Below, in pieces: positions 8,343 through 15,606 of a stretch of DNA of 64,000 nt. The translations under genes and the position numbers were made by a program. Location: contig JAPPNI010000015.1 in assembly GCA_028873865.1 (NCBI GenBank), positions 1 to 64,000 on the forward strand, given 5' to 3'. How positions within the stretch are numbered: the first letter of the stretch is position 1; each line of letters opens with the position of its first letter. The notes under the pieces are model-generated. The model saw nothing but the letters and a program-made list of their open reading frames with translations, was not told where the DNA came from and did no database searches. This stretch comes from Chloroflexota bacterium. GTDB taxonomy: Bacteria > Chloroflexota > Dehalococcoidia > Bin125.

Positions 8343-8891
8343 ATGTCGGTTCTGAACAAGTCGGTCCTCGTGCTGAATCAGAACTACGAGCCGTTGCACG
8401 TGTGCAACGTCCGTCGCGCGGTGGTGCTGGTGGCGCGGGGCAAGGCTGAGGTGATCGATCGGCTGGATCGGGCGAAAGCGTTGCTGCGGACGGTCAGCGG
8501 CGAGATTGATGTCCCTTCGGTGATTCGGATGGTGTACTTCATCCGTCGGCCGCGGCCGGTGATGCGGCTGTCCCGGCGCGAGGTGTTCAATCGCGATCGG
8601 TTCATGTGCCAGTATTGCGGCCGGCGTACCGCGCTGAAGGACCTGACCCTGGACCATGTGTTGCCCCGCTTTCGCGGGGGCAGCCATACGTGGGAGAACC
8701 TGGTCTCGGCCTGCCGAGGTTGCAACCATCGCAAGGCCGGGCGGACGCCGCGCGAGGCGCGGATGAAGTTGCGGAGCGAGCCGAGGCGACCGACCGTGAC
8801 GCCGGTGAACCTGTTCGGCCAGTATCTGGAGAGCCAGCCGGGTTGGGCGCCGTTCATCCCCGGAGCTGAACGCGGGCTGTCGGGCGACTGA
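8343..8891 (+). CDS. HNH endonuclease
   Basis: The 182-residue product opens with SVLNKSVLVLNQNYEP, typical of a widespread stand-alone HNH family. The nuclease domain (about 92-150) has CQYCG, the catalytic LDHVLPRFRGG with its His, then the Asn of ENLV and CRGCNHRK, so zinc ligands and catalytic residues are present. The physiological target is unknown; these genes are usually chromosomal and not linked to restriction systems. ATG 8343 is preferred over the adjacent GTG 8340. It converges on mutM with a 12-nt gap that holds no visible terminator. Confidence 0.85.
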   Translation: MSVLNKSVLVLNQNYEPLHVCNVRRAVVLVARGKAEVIDRLDRAKALLRTVSGEIDVPSVIRMVYFIRRPRPVMRLSRREVFNRDRFMCQYCGRRTALKDLTLDHVLPRFRGGSHTWENLVSACRGCNHRKAGRTPREARMKLRSEPRRPTVTPVNLFGQYLESQPGWAPFIPGAERGLSGD

Positions 8892-8903
8892 GCGATCAGG
8901 CGG

Positions 8904-9731
8904 TTACATCGGCTGACAGTTGCGGCAGAAGGATGTGATCCGGCGGTTGGGCGCGACCTCGGAGATGGGGCTGTCGCAGCGCGGGCAGGGCTCGCCGCCC
9001 TTGCGGTGGACATTGAGAAACCCTCGCGGCTTCCTGTCGATCTTCAGGCCGATCTCGTTGGCGGCGATCTGAGCGGCCCAATCGAGTGTCTCTTGTATGG
9101 CGTGGAACAGCTTGATCCGGCGCTCCTCGGGGAGGGTTGAGATCTTGGTGAAGGGATGGATGCCGGCGTTGAAGAGGATCTCGTCGGAGTAGGCGTTGCC
9201 GATCCCGGCGACGAATTTGGCATTGACGAGCGCGTTCTTGACCTGTCCGCGGTAGCGCTTGAGCCGTTTGAGAAATTCATCCTGGTCGAGAGCGGGATCG
9301 AGGGCGTCCGGTCCCTGTTCGTTGAGGACGGGTATCTGGTCCAGGTCGTCGGCATCGACCAGATAGACCTTGCCGAGGTAGCGCTCGTCGATGTAGCGGA
9401 TGCCCAACTCTTCTTCGGCGGCTTCGAAATTCAGGGTGAAACAGGTTCGGGCGTGGGCCTTCCCCTTGCCGTGTGGAGCGGAAATCCACTGGAAACGGCC
9501 GGTGAGCATTGGATTGACGGCCATCACGCTGTCGCGATTGGTGTGGAAGAGCAGGAATTTGCCTGTTCGCTCGACGGTGTGGACCTCTGCCCCCAGCAAC
9601 CCGGCTTCGAAATCCTCGCGCGGGAGGCGGATGACGATGGGCTTCTGGATGTCAACGTTCGCGATCGGCCGTCCGCGCAGTCGGTCGGTCAAGACCTGAG
9701 CGATGTGTTGGAGTTCGGGGATCTCTGGCAT
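8904..9731 (-). CDS. mutM: Formamidopyrimidine-DNA glycosylase / endonuclease VIII family
   Basis: This base-excision repair enzyme removes oxidised bases and nicks the abasic site. The 275-residue product begins MPEIPEL, which gives the N-terminal Pro nucleophile and the catalytic Glu after Met removal. The beta-hairpin Lys lies in GKFLLF (about 58). The H2TH region is GIGNAYSDEILFNAGIHP (about 172-190). The C-terminal zinc finger has CPRC and CRNC. Fpg and Nei are hard to separate by eye, so the substrate is left open. It lies 15 nt downstream of pheA on the same strand. Confidence 0.85.
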   Translation of the reverse strand: MPEIPELQHIAQVLTDRLRGRPIANVDIQKPIVIRLPREDFEAGLLGAEVHTVERTGKFLLFHTNRDSVMAVNPMLTGRFQWISAPHGKGKAHARTCFTLNFEAAEEELGIRYIDERYLGKVYLVDADDLDQIPVLNEQGPDALDPALDQDEFLKRLKRYRGQVKNALVNAKFVAGIGNAYSDEILFNAGIHPFTKISTLPEERRIKLFHAIQETLDWAAQIAANEIGLKIDRKPRGFLNVHRKGGEPCPRCDSPISEVAPNRRITSFCRNCQPM

Positions 9732-9746
9732 CGGGGAGGCGAATCG

Positions 9747-10601
9747 TCAGGGTCTGGGGGCCTTGGGGTAGCTGCCGATGATGCGCAGCTGTTGCAGATG
9801 GGGCTGCATGCGCTCGAGCGCGTTGGCGAGGGCGGGGTCGGTGCGATGTCCGTCGCAATCGATCAAGAAGAGGTAGGTACCGAGACGCTCGCGAGCCGGC
9901 CGAGATTCGATCCGGGTGAGGTTGATCTCGGCTTCGGCGAAGTGCTGCAGCACGTTCAACAGGGCGCCGGGTCTGTTGGCGGTGCTGAAGAGCAGGGTCG
10001 AGCGGTCGTCTCCGGTTTGTTCGTGGTCCTGGTGGGCCAGCACCACGAAACGGGTCGCGTTGCGATGGTCGTCCTCGATGCCGAACTCGAGGATCTGAGC
10101 GTCGTGTAGTTGGGCGGCACGGCGGGGGGCGATGGCGGCGACCCGGTCGCCGAGTTCGACGACCCGGGCGACGGCCTGGGCGGTCGACAGCGTGGCCTCG
10201 GTGCGCGCGTTGGGAAAGCGGCGGGCGAGATAGCGCTGACATTGCCCGAGCGCCTGCGGATGGGAGTAGATCTCGCGGATCTCCGAGGTGTCGGCGCCGG
10301 GAGCCACAATCAGGCAATGTTCGATCGGGATCACCAGTTCGTCGCGAATGTAGAGGTCGAGTTGGTGGATGATGAGGTCGTGAGTTTCGCCGACCGCTCC
10401 GGCGAGCGAGTTCTCGAAGGGGACGATGGCGACATCGGCTTCGTCCTGAGCGACGGCCTGGGCCGAGGCGGTGATGCTGGGATAGGGCACGAGTTCGGCC
10501 TGGGCATTCTCGCCGGCGAAGAGCACGGCCGCCTGCTCGGTGAAGGTGCCGGCGGGGCCGAGGTAGGCGATTCGACTGGCTGAGCTGTCCACGTTGGTCA
10601 T
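9747..10601 (-). CDS. pheA: Prephenate dehydratase
   Basis: The enzyme converts prephenate to phenylpyruvate in phenylalanine synthesis. The 284-residue product has the catalytic PDT domain, beginning IAYLGPAGTFTEQAA (about 11-25) and containing the conserved NATRF near residue 185. A C-terminal ACT domain carries the ESRPARE motif (about 232-238), which binds phenylalanine in feedback-sensitive enzymes. It is monofunctional: no chorismate mutase domain is fused. ATG at 10601 (complement). The 485-bp gap upstream probably holds its promoter. Confidence 0.93.
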   Translation of the reverse strand: MTNVDSSASRIAYLGPAGTFTEQAAVLFAGENAQAELVPYPSITASAQAVAQDEADVAIVPFENSLAGAVGETHDLIIHQLDLYIRDELVIPIEHCLIVAPGADTSEIREIYSHPQALGQCQRYLARRFPNARTEATLSTAQAVARVVELGDRVAAIAPRRAAQLHDAQILEFGIEDDHRNATRFVVLAHQDHEQTGDDRSTLLFSTANRPGALLNVLQHFAEAEINLTRIESRPARERLGTYLFLIDCDGHRTDPALANALERMQPHLQQLRIIGSYPKAPRP

Positions 10602-10698
10602 CAGGTTACGGTCTGTTCAGATCGCTCGGGGAAATTCGGCGCCTGGGTTCGCTGCGGGTGGATCTCCTGTAAAACATCGAGGATCGCGTGGTCGGGGC

Positions 10699-10738
10699 GT
10701 TCGGTTCCGTTCGGCTCCGTTCGGTCTTGTTCGGGGCT
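10699..10738. repeat. Four 10-bp tandem repeats (GTTCGGYTCC-like)
   Basis: Units GTTCGGTTCC, GTTCGGCTCC, GTTCGGTCTT and GTTCGGGGCT follow each other exactly every 10 bases. The first six bases are invariant. The repeat lies about 100 bp upstream of the pheA start, so it would sit in the pheA promoter or leader. A 10-bp spacing puts all units on one face of the helix. Confidence 0.75.
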
Positions 10739-11006
10739 GATGCTCCAGCCCAAGGCAGCGGACTTCTGTGATCTCCGCGGAATTTTTTCTGAGGCGGCAT
10801 TCTGGCAGGAAATCCAGTGTTTTGCTGGAGATCGTCCAAAACGGGTGGACAGTTTTGCATGATTTCGGAGTGGTTTTGTCAGGTTTGCGCAGGTTTCGTG
10901 GGCGGTCGGGCAGCGACGAAGCGTTGGCTGGAGCATTCGGGTTGATGAGTTTGATCGGAGCATGTGGCTTGAAGAGATCTGTCTGCGCTCGCTGTGCCAT
11001 AGGACA

Positions 11007-11035
11007 AACGTACTGCGTTGATCGCAAACAGTCAA
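11007..11035 (-). promoter_or_regulatory. Candidate sigma70-type promoter facing pheA
   Basis: On the minus strand TTGACT (complement of 11030-11035) is separated by exactly 17 bp from TACGTT (complement of 11007-11012). The -35 matches 5 of 6 consensus bases, the -10 only 3. Transcription would enter the non-coding gap towards pheA, giving a leader of about 400 nt. Confidence 0.35.
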
Positions 11036-11086
11036 GGGGGAGAGTCCGGGGTTCTGCCGGCGGTCATTCGAGAGGTGCGAACGGGC

Positions 11087-11749
11087 TCAGCTCTCCCCGG
11101 TGAGGGCCAGACGGAGGGCCGGTTCGTGTTCCGGCTGGGTGACGGCGATGATCACGTCGGCTGCATGGATCGTGGAGTTGGGTCCGGGAATCTCCGGTTC
11201 GTCGTCTTCGCGCAGGATCAGCGCCAGCACGGTGTGCGGCGGCAGGTCCAGGTCGCGAACCGTACAGCCAACGCACGGCGCGAGGCTGGGGATCACGTGC
11301 TCGGCGAGGACGAAGGCGGTCGAGCGCAACTGGGTCAAGCGGGTGAGGCCGGCGCTGACCTCCTGCTCGATTGCATTGACGATCGCAGTGGTTGCCGAAA
11401 TGGTGTAGTTGAATCCCAGGGCCTGGAAGATGCGCTCGTTGCGCGGATCGTTGATCCGAGCGATGACCTTGGCCACGTTGAAGCGGGTCTGCGCGGTCTG
11501 GGCGACGGCGAGGTTGGCCTGGTCGCGTCCGGTGCAGGCGACGACGACATCGGCGCGGTTCATGCCGGCGGCGCGCTGGACGTGGATCTCGGCGCCGTCG
11601 CCGAGCAGCGCCACCTCGCCGAGTTCGTTATTGATCGACCAGGCAGTGTTGGCGTCGCGTTCGACGACGCAGACTTCGTGGCCCATGTCGATCAGGTCGC
11701 GGGCTGCGCCGCGTCCGACCTTGCCGCCGCCGACGATGATGATGTACAT
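11087..11749 (-). CDS. trkA: TrkA-type K+ uptake regulator (RCK_N + RCK_C)
   Basis: These cytoplasmic proteins gate Trk/Ktr potassium channels in response to nucleotides. The 220-residue product starts with a Rossmann RCK_N domain (GGGKVG at residues 7-12, acidic residue at the end of the second strand). An RCK_C domain from about residue 135 ends in the IIAVT strand. It lies 2 nt downstream of a second RCK_N protein, so the two probably function together. The membrane subunit (TrkH/KtrB) is not in this window. Confidence 0.85.
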   Translation of the reverse strand: MYIIIVGGGKVGRGAARDLIDMGHEVCVVERDANTAWSINNELGEVALLGDGAEIHVQRAAGMNRADVVVACTGRDQANLAVAQTAQTRFNVAKVIARINDPRNERIFQALGFNYTISATTAIVNAIEQEVSAGLTRLTQLRSTAFVLAEHVIPSLAPCVGCTVRDLDLPPHTVLALILREDDEPEIPGPNSTIHAADVIIAVTQPEHEPALRLALTGES

Positions 11750-11751
11750 GG

Positions 11752-12177
11752 CTAGCGAGTCTGCCGATCGGGCTCTTCGGTGGCGAAGGCGGCTTCACGG
11801 ACCATCTGATCGAGGATCGTGGTGGGATTGACCACGTTGATGCCGAGCTGACGGTAGACCTCGGCCCGTTCGGGGTCATAGATGCGGGCGACGACGCGCG
11901 ACGCGCGATGGATGTGCTTGGCGACCTGGACGGCCATGGCGTTGCGATTGTCGCCATTGGCCAGGGCGAGGAAGATGTCGGCGCGGGGCACACCGGCCAC
12001 CTCCTGCACCTCGACATCTTCGCCGGCGCCGACAACCGTGGCGCCGCGGAAATCGTCTTCCAGCCAGTTGAATGCGGCTGCGTCGATGTCGATCACGGTC
12101 ACGTCATGGCCCTCGTGATCGAGCTCGCGCGCGAGGGTGGAGCCCAGCCGTCCGCAGCCCATGATCACGACGCGCAT
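11752..12177 (-). CDS. TrkA-N (RCK_N) half-size protein
   Basis: The 141-residue product consists of one Rossmann RCK_N domain (GCGRLG at 7-12; GAGEDVEVQEVAG in the middle) with no RCK_C module. It is adjacent to the full-length trkA and close in sequence style, so the two are likely paralogues forming a mixed assembly. No frameshift or remnant of an RCK_C domain is visible in the 2-nt gap that follows, so the short form looks intact. Confidence 0.8.
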   Translation of the reverse strand: MRVVIMGCGRLGSTLARELDHEGHDVTVIDIDAAAFNWLEDDFRGATVVGAGEDVEVQEVAGVPRADIFLALANGDNRNAMAVQVAKHIHRASRVVARIYDPERAEVYRQLGINVVNPTTILDQMVREAAFATEEPDRQTR

Positions 12178-12209
12178 TGCAGTTTGGCCTGTCCGCTCTT
12201 TTTCAACCG

Positions 12210-12725
12210 CTAGTCGTCGATGAAACCGCTGTTCACGGGACCAGCGCGATTCAGGGCCGGTTCGCGGACGACCACGACTTCGCAGGGCGCGTGGGAGAGG
12301 ATGTAGTCGGCGGTGTGTCCGAGATCGATGGCGGCGCCGGAGCGGCGAACGAGGGCGGTCTGCTCACCGCCGCCGCCGTGCACGGTGTTGGCGTGCGAGA
12401 CGCCAAGCACGAGCAGATCGATGGCTTCGGTCGCGGCGACATCGACCACGGCGGGTCCGGCGCTACGGGCCTGGAGCAGGATGGCCTCGCAGGAGACTTT
12501 CGCCTGGCGGGCGACGGCTTCGGCTTCGGCGAGGCAGGCTTCGCCCTGGGCGGACTCCTGGGGCAGGTCGCTGTCGACGGGATGGGAGCGCTCGACTTCG
12601 ACGACGTAGATGGGCAGGACGCGTGATTTGCGCCGATCGACTCGGGCCAGGTGCAGGGCGACATCGAGGCCGCGCCTGGCTTCGGGCGAGCGATCGAAGG
12701 GAACCAGAACCGAGATGCCAGCCAT
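12210..12725 (-). CDS. Universal stress protein (UspA family)
   Basis: The 171-residue single-domain product begins ISVLVPFDRSPEARRGLDVAL. The conserved IDLLVLGVSH strand follows around residues 100-109, and the C-terminal part resembles the ATP-binding Usp core (HTADYILSHAPCEVVVV). It lies upstream of both RCK genes on the same strand, an arrangement that suggests stress-linked K+ control. This is inference. Confidence 0.82.
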   Translation of the reverse strand: MAGISVLVPFDRSPEARRGLDVALHLARVDRRKSRVLPIYVVEVERSHPVDSDLPQESAQGEACLAEAEAVARQAKVSCEAILLQARSAGPAVVDVAATEAIDLLVLGVSHANTVHGGGGEQTALVRRSGAAIDLGHTADYILSHAPCEVVVVREPALNRAGPVNSGFIDD

Positions 12726-12756
12726 GTGCGTAGCGTATTCGCTGGCGGCGCCATGT

Positions 12757-12806
12757 GGGTTCAGGCGGGTTCAGGCGGGTTCAGGCGGGTCAAAGTGGGT
12801 TCAGGG
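12757..12806. repeat. Five decamers (GGGTTCAGGC) upstream of uspA
   Basis: Three perfect GGGTTCAGGC units (12757-12786) are followed by a degenerate unit GGGTCAAAGT and then GGGTTCAGGG. The array fills the gap between the uspA start and the end of the next gene. It may have expanded by slippage, or form a set of helically phased binding sites. Confidence 0.8.
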
Positions 12807-12810
12807 CCGG

Positions 12811-13386
12811 CTAGTAAGCGTACTTTGGTTGCTCGCGGACGACGTGCGAGCCGTCCTCATCGAGCTGCTCCAGCCAGGCATGCAGGCGGCCGTTGTTGAT
12901 CTCGATGAACCCGAGCGTGCCGAGCCTGGTGTCGAGGTTGCGGGGATACATCGGACTGCCCGGATTGATCAGCAGTACTCCGCGGATGGTCTCGATTGAG
13001 GCGACATGGGTGTCGCCGTGGACAACGACGTGGCGTGGGCCGCCGAAGTAGTGGTCCATCATCGACTCGACGGTGCGGTAGGGCGGCCACTCGGGCAGCG
13101 CCATGTCATGGGTGAGTCCGAAGGTGAAGCCCTCGAACTCGAGCGACCAGGCCTCGCGCAGGCGCGGATCTTCGGGTTGAACCGGGCGACCGCCGGAGCC
13201 GTCGTCGCCGTTGCCGCGGGCGACGTAGATCGGCGCGACCTGTTCGAGCTTGTCAATCAGCGCGATGTCGTGGATGTCTCCGCCGTGGAGGAGGACGTCG
13301 GCCGTCTTGATTCGATCCCAGAGTTGGGGCCAGAGCTGGGTGCCGGCTTCGGGGACGTGGGTGTCGGAGATCAGGCCAATGCGCAT
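12811..13386 (-). CDS. YfcE/MJ0936-type metallophosphoesterase
   Basis: This 191-residue protein is a calcineurin-like phosphodiesterase. It shows all expected metal and catalytic motifs in order: SDTHVPE (7-13), GGDIHD (35-40), GNGDD (58-62), THD (about 93), HGDTH (about 123) and NPGS (about 142). Relatives hydrolyse phosphodiesters of unknown physiological identity. It is the first gene of the leftward cluster and divergent from the ABC operon. Confidence 0.88.
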   Translation of the reverse strand: MRIGLISDTHVPEAGTQLWPQLWDRIKTADVLLHGGDIHDIALIDKLEQVAPIYVARGNGDDGSGGRPVQPEDPRLREAWSLEFEGFTFGLTHDMALPEWPPYRTVESMMDHYFGGPRHVVVHGDTHVASIETIRGVLLINPGSPMYPRNLDTRLGTLGFIEINNGRLHAWLEQLDEDGSHVVREQPKYAY

Positions 13387-13418
13387 GGTTGGTAGCCTAG
13401 CGTGACCGGCTGCGCGGT

Positions 13419-13438
13419 CCGGAGCGAATCATCTCCGG
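13419..13438. promoter_or_regulatory. Inverted repeat in the divergent promoter region
   Basis: CCGGAG (13419-13424) and CTCCGG (13433-13438) are a perfect 6-bp inverted repeat with an 8-bp centre. They lie in the 88-bp gap between the phosphoesterase (-) and the ABC operon (+). Size and place suit an operator for a dimeric regulator. No regulator gene is adjacent. Confidence 0.35.
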
Positions 13439-13474
13439 GTCGCGTAGTTCGACGGGGGACGGGGGAGCCAGGGC

Positions 13475-14524
13475 GTGTTGGCGCGTAGGATCGAGCGTCT
13501 GGCGAATGAGGGCTGGCCCCGCTGGTTGGTGTTGGGCGGGGTGATTGCGCTGGCGATGGTCGCCGCGTACATCTGCCGGGTGGATGAGGAGGTCTCGATC
13601 CAGGGCGGCACGGGGGTGCTGCCGCCGACAGATCTGAGAGTGGCGATGGTGACCCATGGCGGGATCGGCGATCCGTTCTGGGACGAGGTGGCCGCGGGCG
13701 CCTTTGCCGCTCAGCGGGAGTTCGGGATCGAGCTGTTTTACGACGGCGACGGGAATGTCAGCGAGCAGGTGCGATTGGTCGACAATGCTGTGGCGCTGGG
13801 CTATGACGTGCTGATCGTCTCGCTGGCCGATCCGGACGCGCTGGAGGAATCGATCCGCTCTGCGGTGGCGGCGGGCGTGCTGGTGATGACGATCAACTCG
13901 GGCGAGGAACGCGGCCGCGAGTTCGGAGCGGTGACTCACTTTGGTCAGCCGGACGGCGTGGCCGGGCTGGGCGCCGGTGAGCGCCTGGTATCGGCCGGAG
14001 TGAGCAAACTGCTGTGCCTGATTCACGAGGCGGGGAACGTTGGACTGGAGGCGCGCTGCGCCAATGCCGGGCTGGCGTTGGAGCTTGCGGGCGGGTCGAT
14101 GGAGCGTCTGTTCGTGATCGGGACGGCGGACCGGGTCTCGACGACGGGTGAGATTACGGCGGTGCTGCAGGCCGATCCCAGCATCAACGGCATCCTGGCG
14201 TTGAACTCGAGCATTGCTGAGCTGGCGATGGCGGCGATCGATGCTTCCGGGTCGGAAGCGAAGCTGGCGACCTTCGATGTGTCGCCGACGATTTTGCAGG
14301 CGATTGAGGCCGGGGAGGTGCTCTTCGCGGTCGACCAGCAGGCCTATCTGCAGGGGTTCTTGCCGATCGCCTTCGCCTACTTCCGTTCGCTGGAGGGGGA
14401 CGCATCGACGGCGGGGATCCTGGCGGGTATGGAGCGCTGGGCCGCGTCGGGCCGATTGGTGACCGGGCCAGGCTTCGTTGACCAATCGAACGCCCGCCGG
14501 TTCCCACAGTTGGGGAAGGACTGA
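13475..14524 (+). CDS. ABC transporter substrate-binding protein, sugar type (paralogue 1, membrane-anchored)
   Basis: The 349-residue product has one N-terminal hydrophobic anchor (about 17-36) with no lipobox Cys. A periplasmic-binding fold of the Peripla_BP_4 class follows (IGDPFWDEVAAGA near 63-75; FAVDQQAYLQGFLPIAF near 287-303). Such proteins bind simple sugars or related small molecules. It is clearly paralogous to the next gene, sharing the DPFWE/D, LCLxHEAxNV and VDQQ segments. Start GTG 13475; TTG 13478 is the alternative. Its TGA overlaps the next ATG. Confidence 0.85.
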   Translation: MLARRIERLANEGWPRWLVLGGVIALAMVAAYICRVDEEVSIQGGTGVLPPTDLRVAMVTHGGIGDPFWDEVAAGAFAAQREFGIELFYDGDGNVSEQVRLVDNAVALGYDVLIVSLADPDALEESIRSAVAAGVLVMTINSGEERGREFGAVTHFGQPDGVAGLGAGERLVSAGVSKLLCLIHEAGNVGLEARCANAGLALELAGGSMERLFVIGTADRVSTTGEITAVLQADPSINGILALNSSIAELAMAAIDASGSEAKLATFDVSPTILQAIEAGEVLFAVDQQAYLQGFLPIAFAYFRSLEGDASTAGILAGMERWAASGRLVTGPGFVDQSNARRFPQLGKD

Positions 14525-15576
14525 TGATGAGCCTCCCCAGAATCTCCAGCGCGCTGCTGGCGGCGTTGCTCGTGGCGCTGGTTGGATTCGTTGCCGCTGG
14601 ATGCGCCGAAGCAGCGCGCGAGCGCTTGGGTCTGGGCCTGGCGCCGCCGATCTCGGTGGCGATGATTGTCCATGGGGCGGAGGGCGACCCGTTCTGGGAG
14701 GATGTCCGCGCCGGCGCGGAAGACGCGGCCCGGGCCTTCGATGTCAACCTGTTCTGGCGTTCGACGGCCGACGCGGAGGAGCGAGTTCGACTGATCGATG
14801 AAGTGGTGCAGCAGGGATTCGAAGTGCTCGTGGTCACGCTCTCCGATCCAGAGGCGATGTCGGATGTCGTCCGTGACGCCGCGCTGATTGGTATCACGGT
14901 CTACATCGTCAATGTGGGGGCGGAGATTGGCGCTCAGCTGGGCGCGGATTCCTACTTCGGCCAGGTGGAGACGGTGGCGGGCCTGGCGGTTGGCGATCGG
15001 TTCGCCGAGGCGGGCGGCACTCACCTGTTGTGCGTTCAGCACGAGGCGCAGAACGTGGCGCTGGAGACGAGATGCAATCGAGCCGGGTCGCGGCTGGACC
15101 AATTGACGACGTTGCAGGTCGAACCGAACAGCGAGGTCGAGTCGCAGATTGCACAAGCCCTGGCTGCGGACGAGTCGATCGACGCGGTGCTGACGATGAA
15201 CACGAGGGTGATGAACGATGCATTGGCGGCATTGCAGACGGCTCGGGGCTCCCAGAGCGGCGGGCGGACGGTGGTTCATGCGGTGTTCGAGCTGAACGAG
15301 GTGGTGCTCGATGCGATCGAGGATGGCCGGGTAGCGTTCGCCGTCGATCAGCAGCCATACCTGCAGGGCTATCTGCCCGTCGCGTATTCCCGTCTGGTGC
15401 AGTATTCGGAGCTGACCCAGGGCGATGAGTTGGCGGACGCGTTGCTGCAGTGGATCGCCGGACGAGGCGTTCTGCTGGGGCCGGGCTTCGTCGACTCACA
15501 CAATGCGCAGCGGGTGCGGGAGTCGATGCAAAGCCTGCGGACCAGCTCGAACGCGAGCGAGCAGGTAACGGAGTAA
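14524..15576 (+). CDS. ABC transporter substrate-binding lipoprotein, sugar type (paralogue 2)
   Basis: The 350-residue product has a signal sequence ending in lipobox VAAGC with the Cys at residue 27, so it is a lipoprotein. The body is a two-lobe Peripla_BP_4 fold: EGDPFWEDVRAGAED near 52-66, GADSYFGQVETVAGLAVGDRF near 140-160 (given in part), and VDQQPYLQGYLPVAY near 277-291. It is a tandem duplicate of the preceding gene. The pair precedes the permease behind AAGGAGG at 15593-15599. Ligand unknown. Confidence 0.88.
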   Translation: MMSLPRISSALLAALLVALVGFVAAGCAEAARERLGLGLAPPISVAMIVHGAEGDPFWEDVRAGAEDAARAFDVNLFWRSTADAEERVRLIDEVVQQGFEVLVVTLSDPEAMSDVVRDAALIGITVYIVNVGAEIGAQLGADSYFGQVETVAGLAVGDRFAEAGGTHLLCVQHEAQNVALETRCNRAGSRLDQLTTLQVEPNSEVESQIAQALAADESIDAVLTMNTRVMNDALAALQTARGSQSGGRTVVHAVFELNEVVLDAIEDGRVAFAVDQQPYLQGYLPVAYSRLVQYSELTQGDELADALLQWIAGRGVLLGPGFVDSHNAQRVRESMQSLRTSSNASEQVTE

Positions 15577-15606
15577 CCTGCCGTAGATCGGCAAGGAGGG
15601 GAATCG

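Larger units (their letters stand above)
10602..11086. other. 485-bp non-coding gap between trkA and pheA
   Basis: This is the only stretch over 300 bases without a convincing gene. Short frames on both strands have no family resemblance and biased composition. It contains a candidate minus-strand promoter (11007-11035) and a four-unit 10-bp repeat (10699-10738). It has several A/T tracts and small hairpins on the minus strand, such as GTCCA/TGGAC near 10838-10851. I found no T-box consensus. An unannotated small RNA or a long pheA leader is possible. Confidence 0.6.

Noticed and set aside
10757-10797. Intrinsic terminator on the + strand (GCGGA/TCCGC stem followed by GGAATTTTTT)
   Set aside because: The stem is only 5 bp with an 11-nt loop and no + strand gene ends nearby.
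10601-11035. Overlapping open frames of 84-144 codons on the minus strand in the trkA-pheA gap
   Set aside because: Three frames are open at once, composition is Pro/Arg/Ser-biased, there is no Shine-Dalgarno at sensible spacing and no recognisable family.
10602-11086. T-box riboswitch upstream of pheA
   Set aside because: The conserved GGTGGNACCGCG core is not present on the minus strand in this gap.
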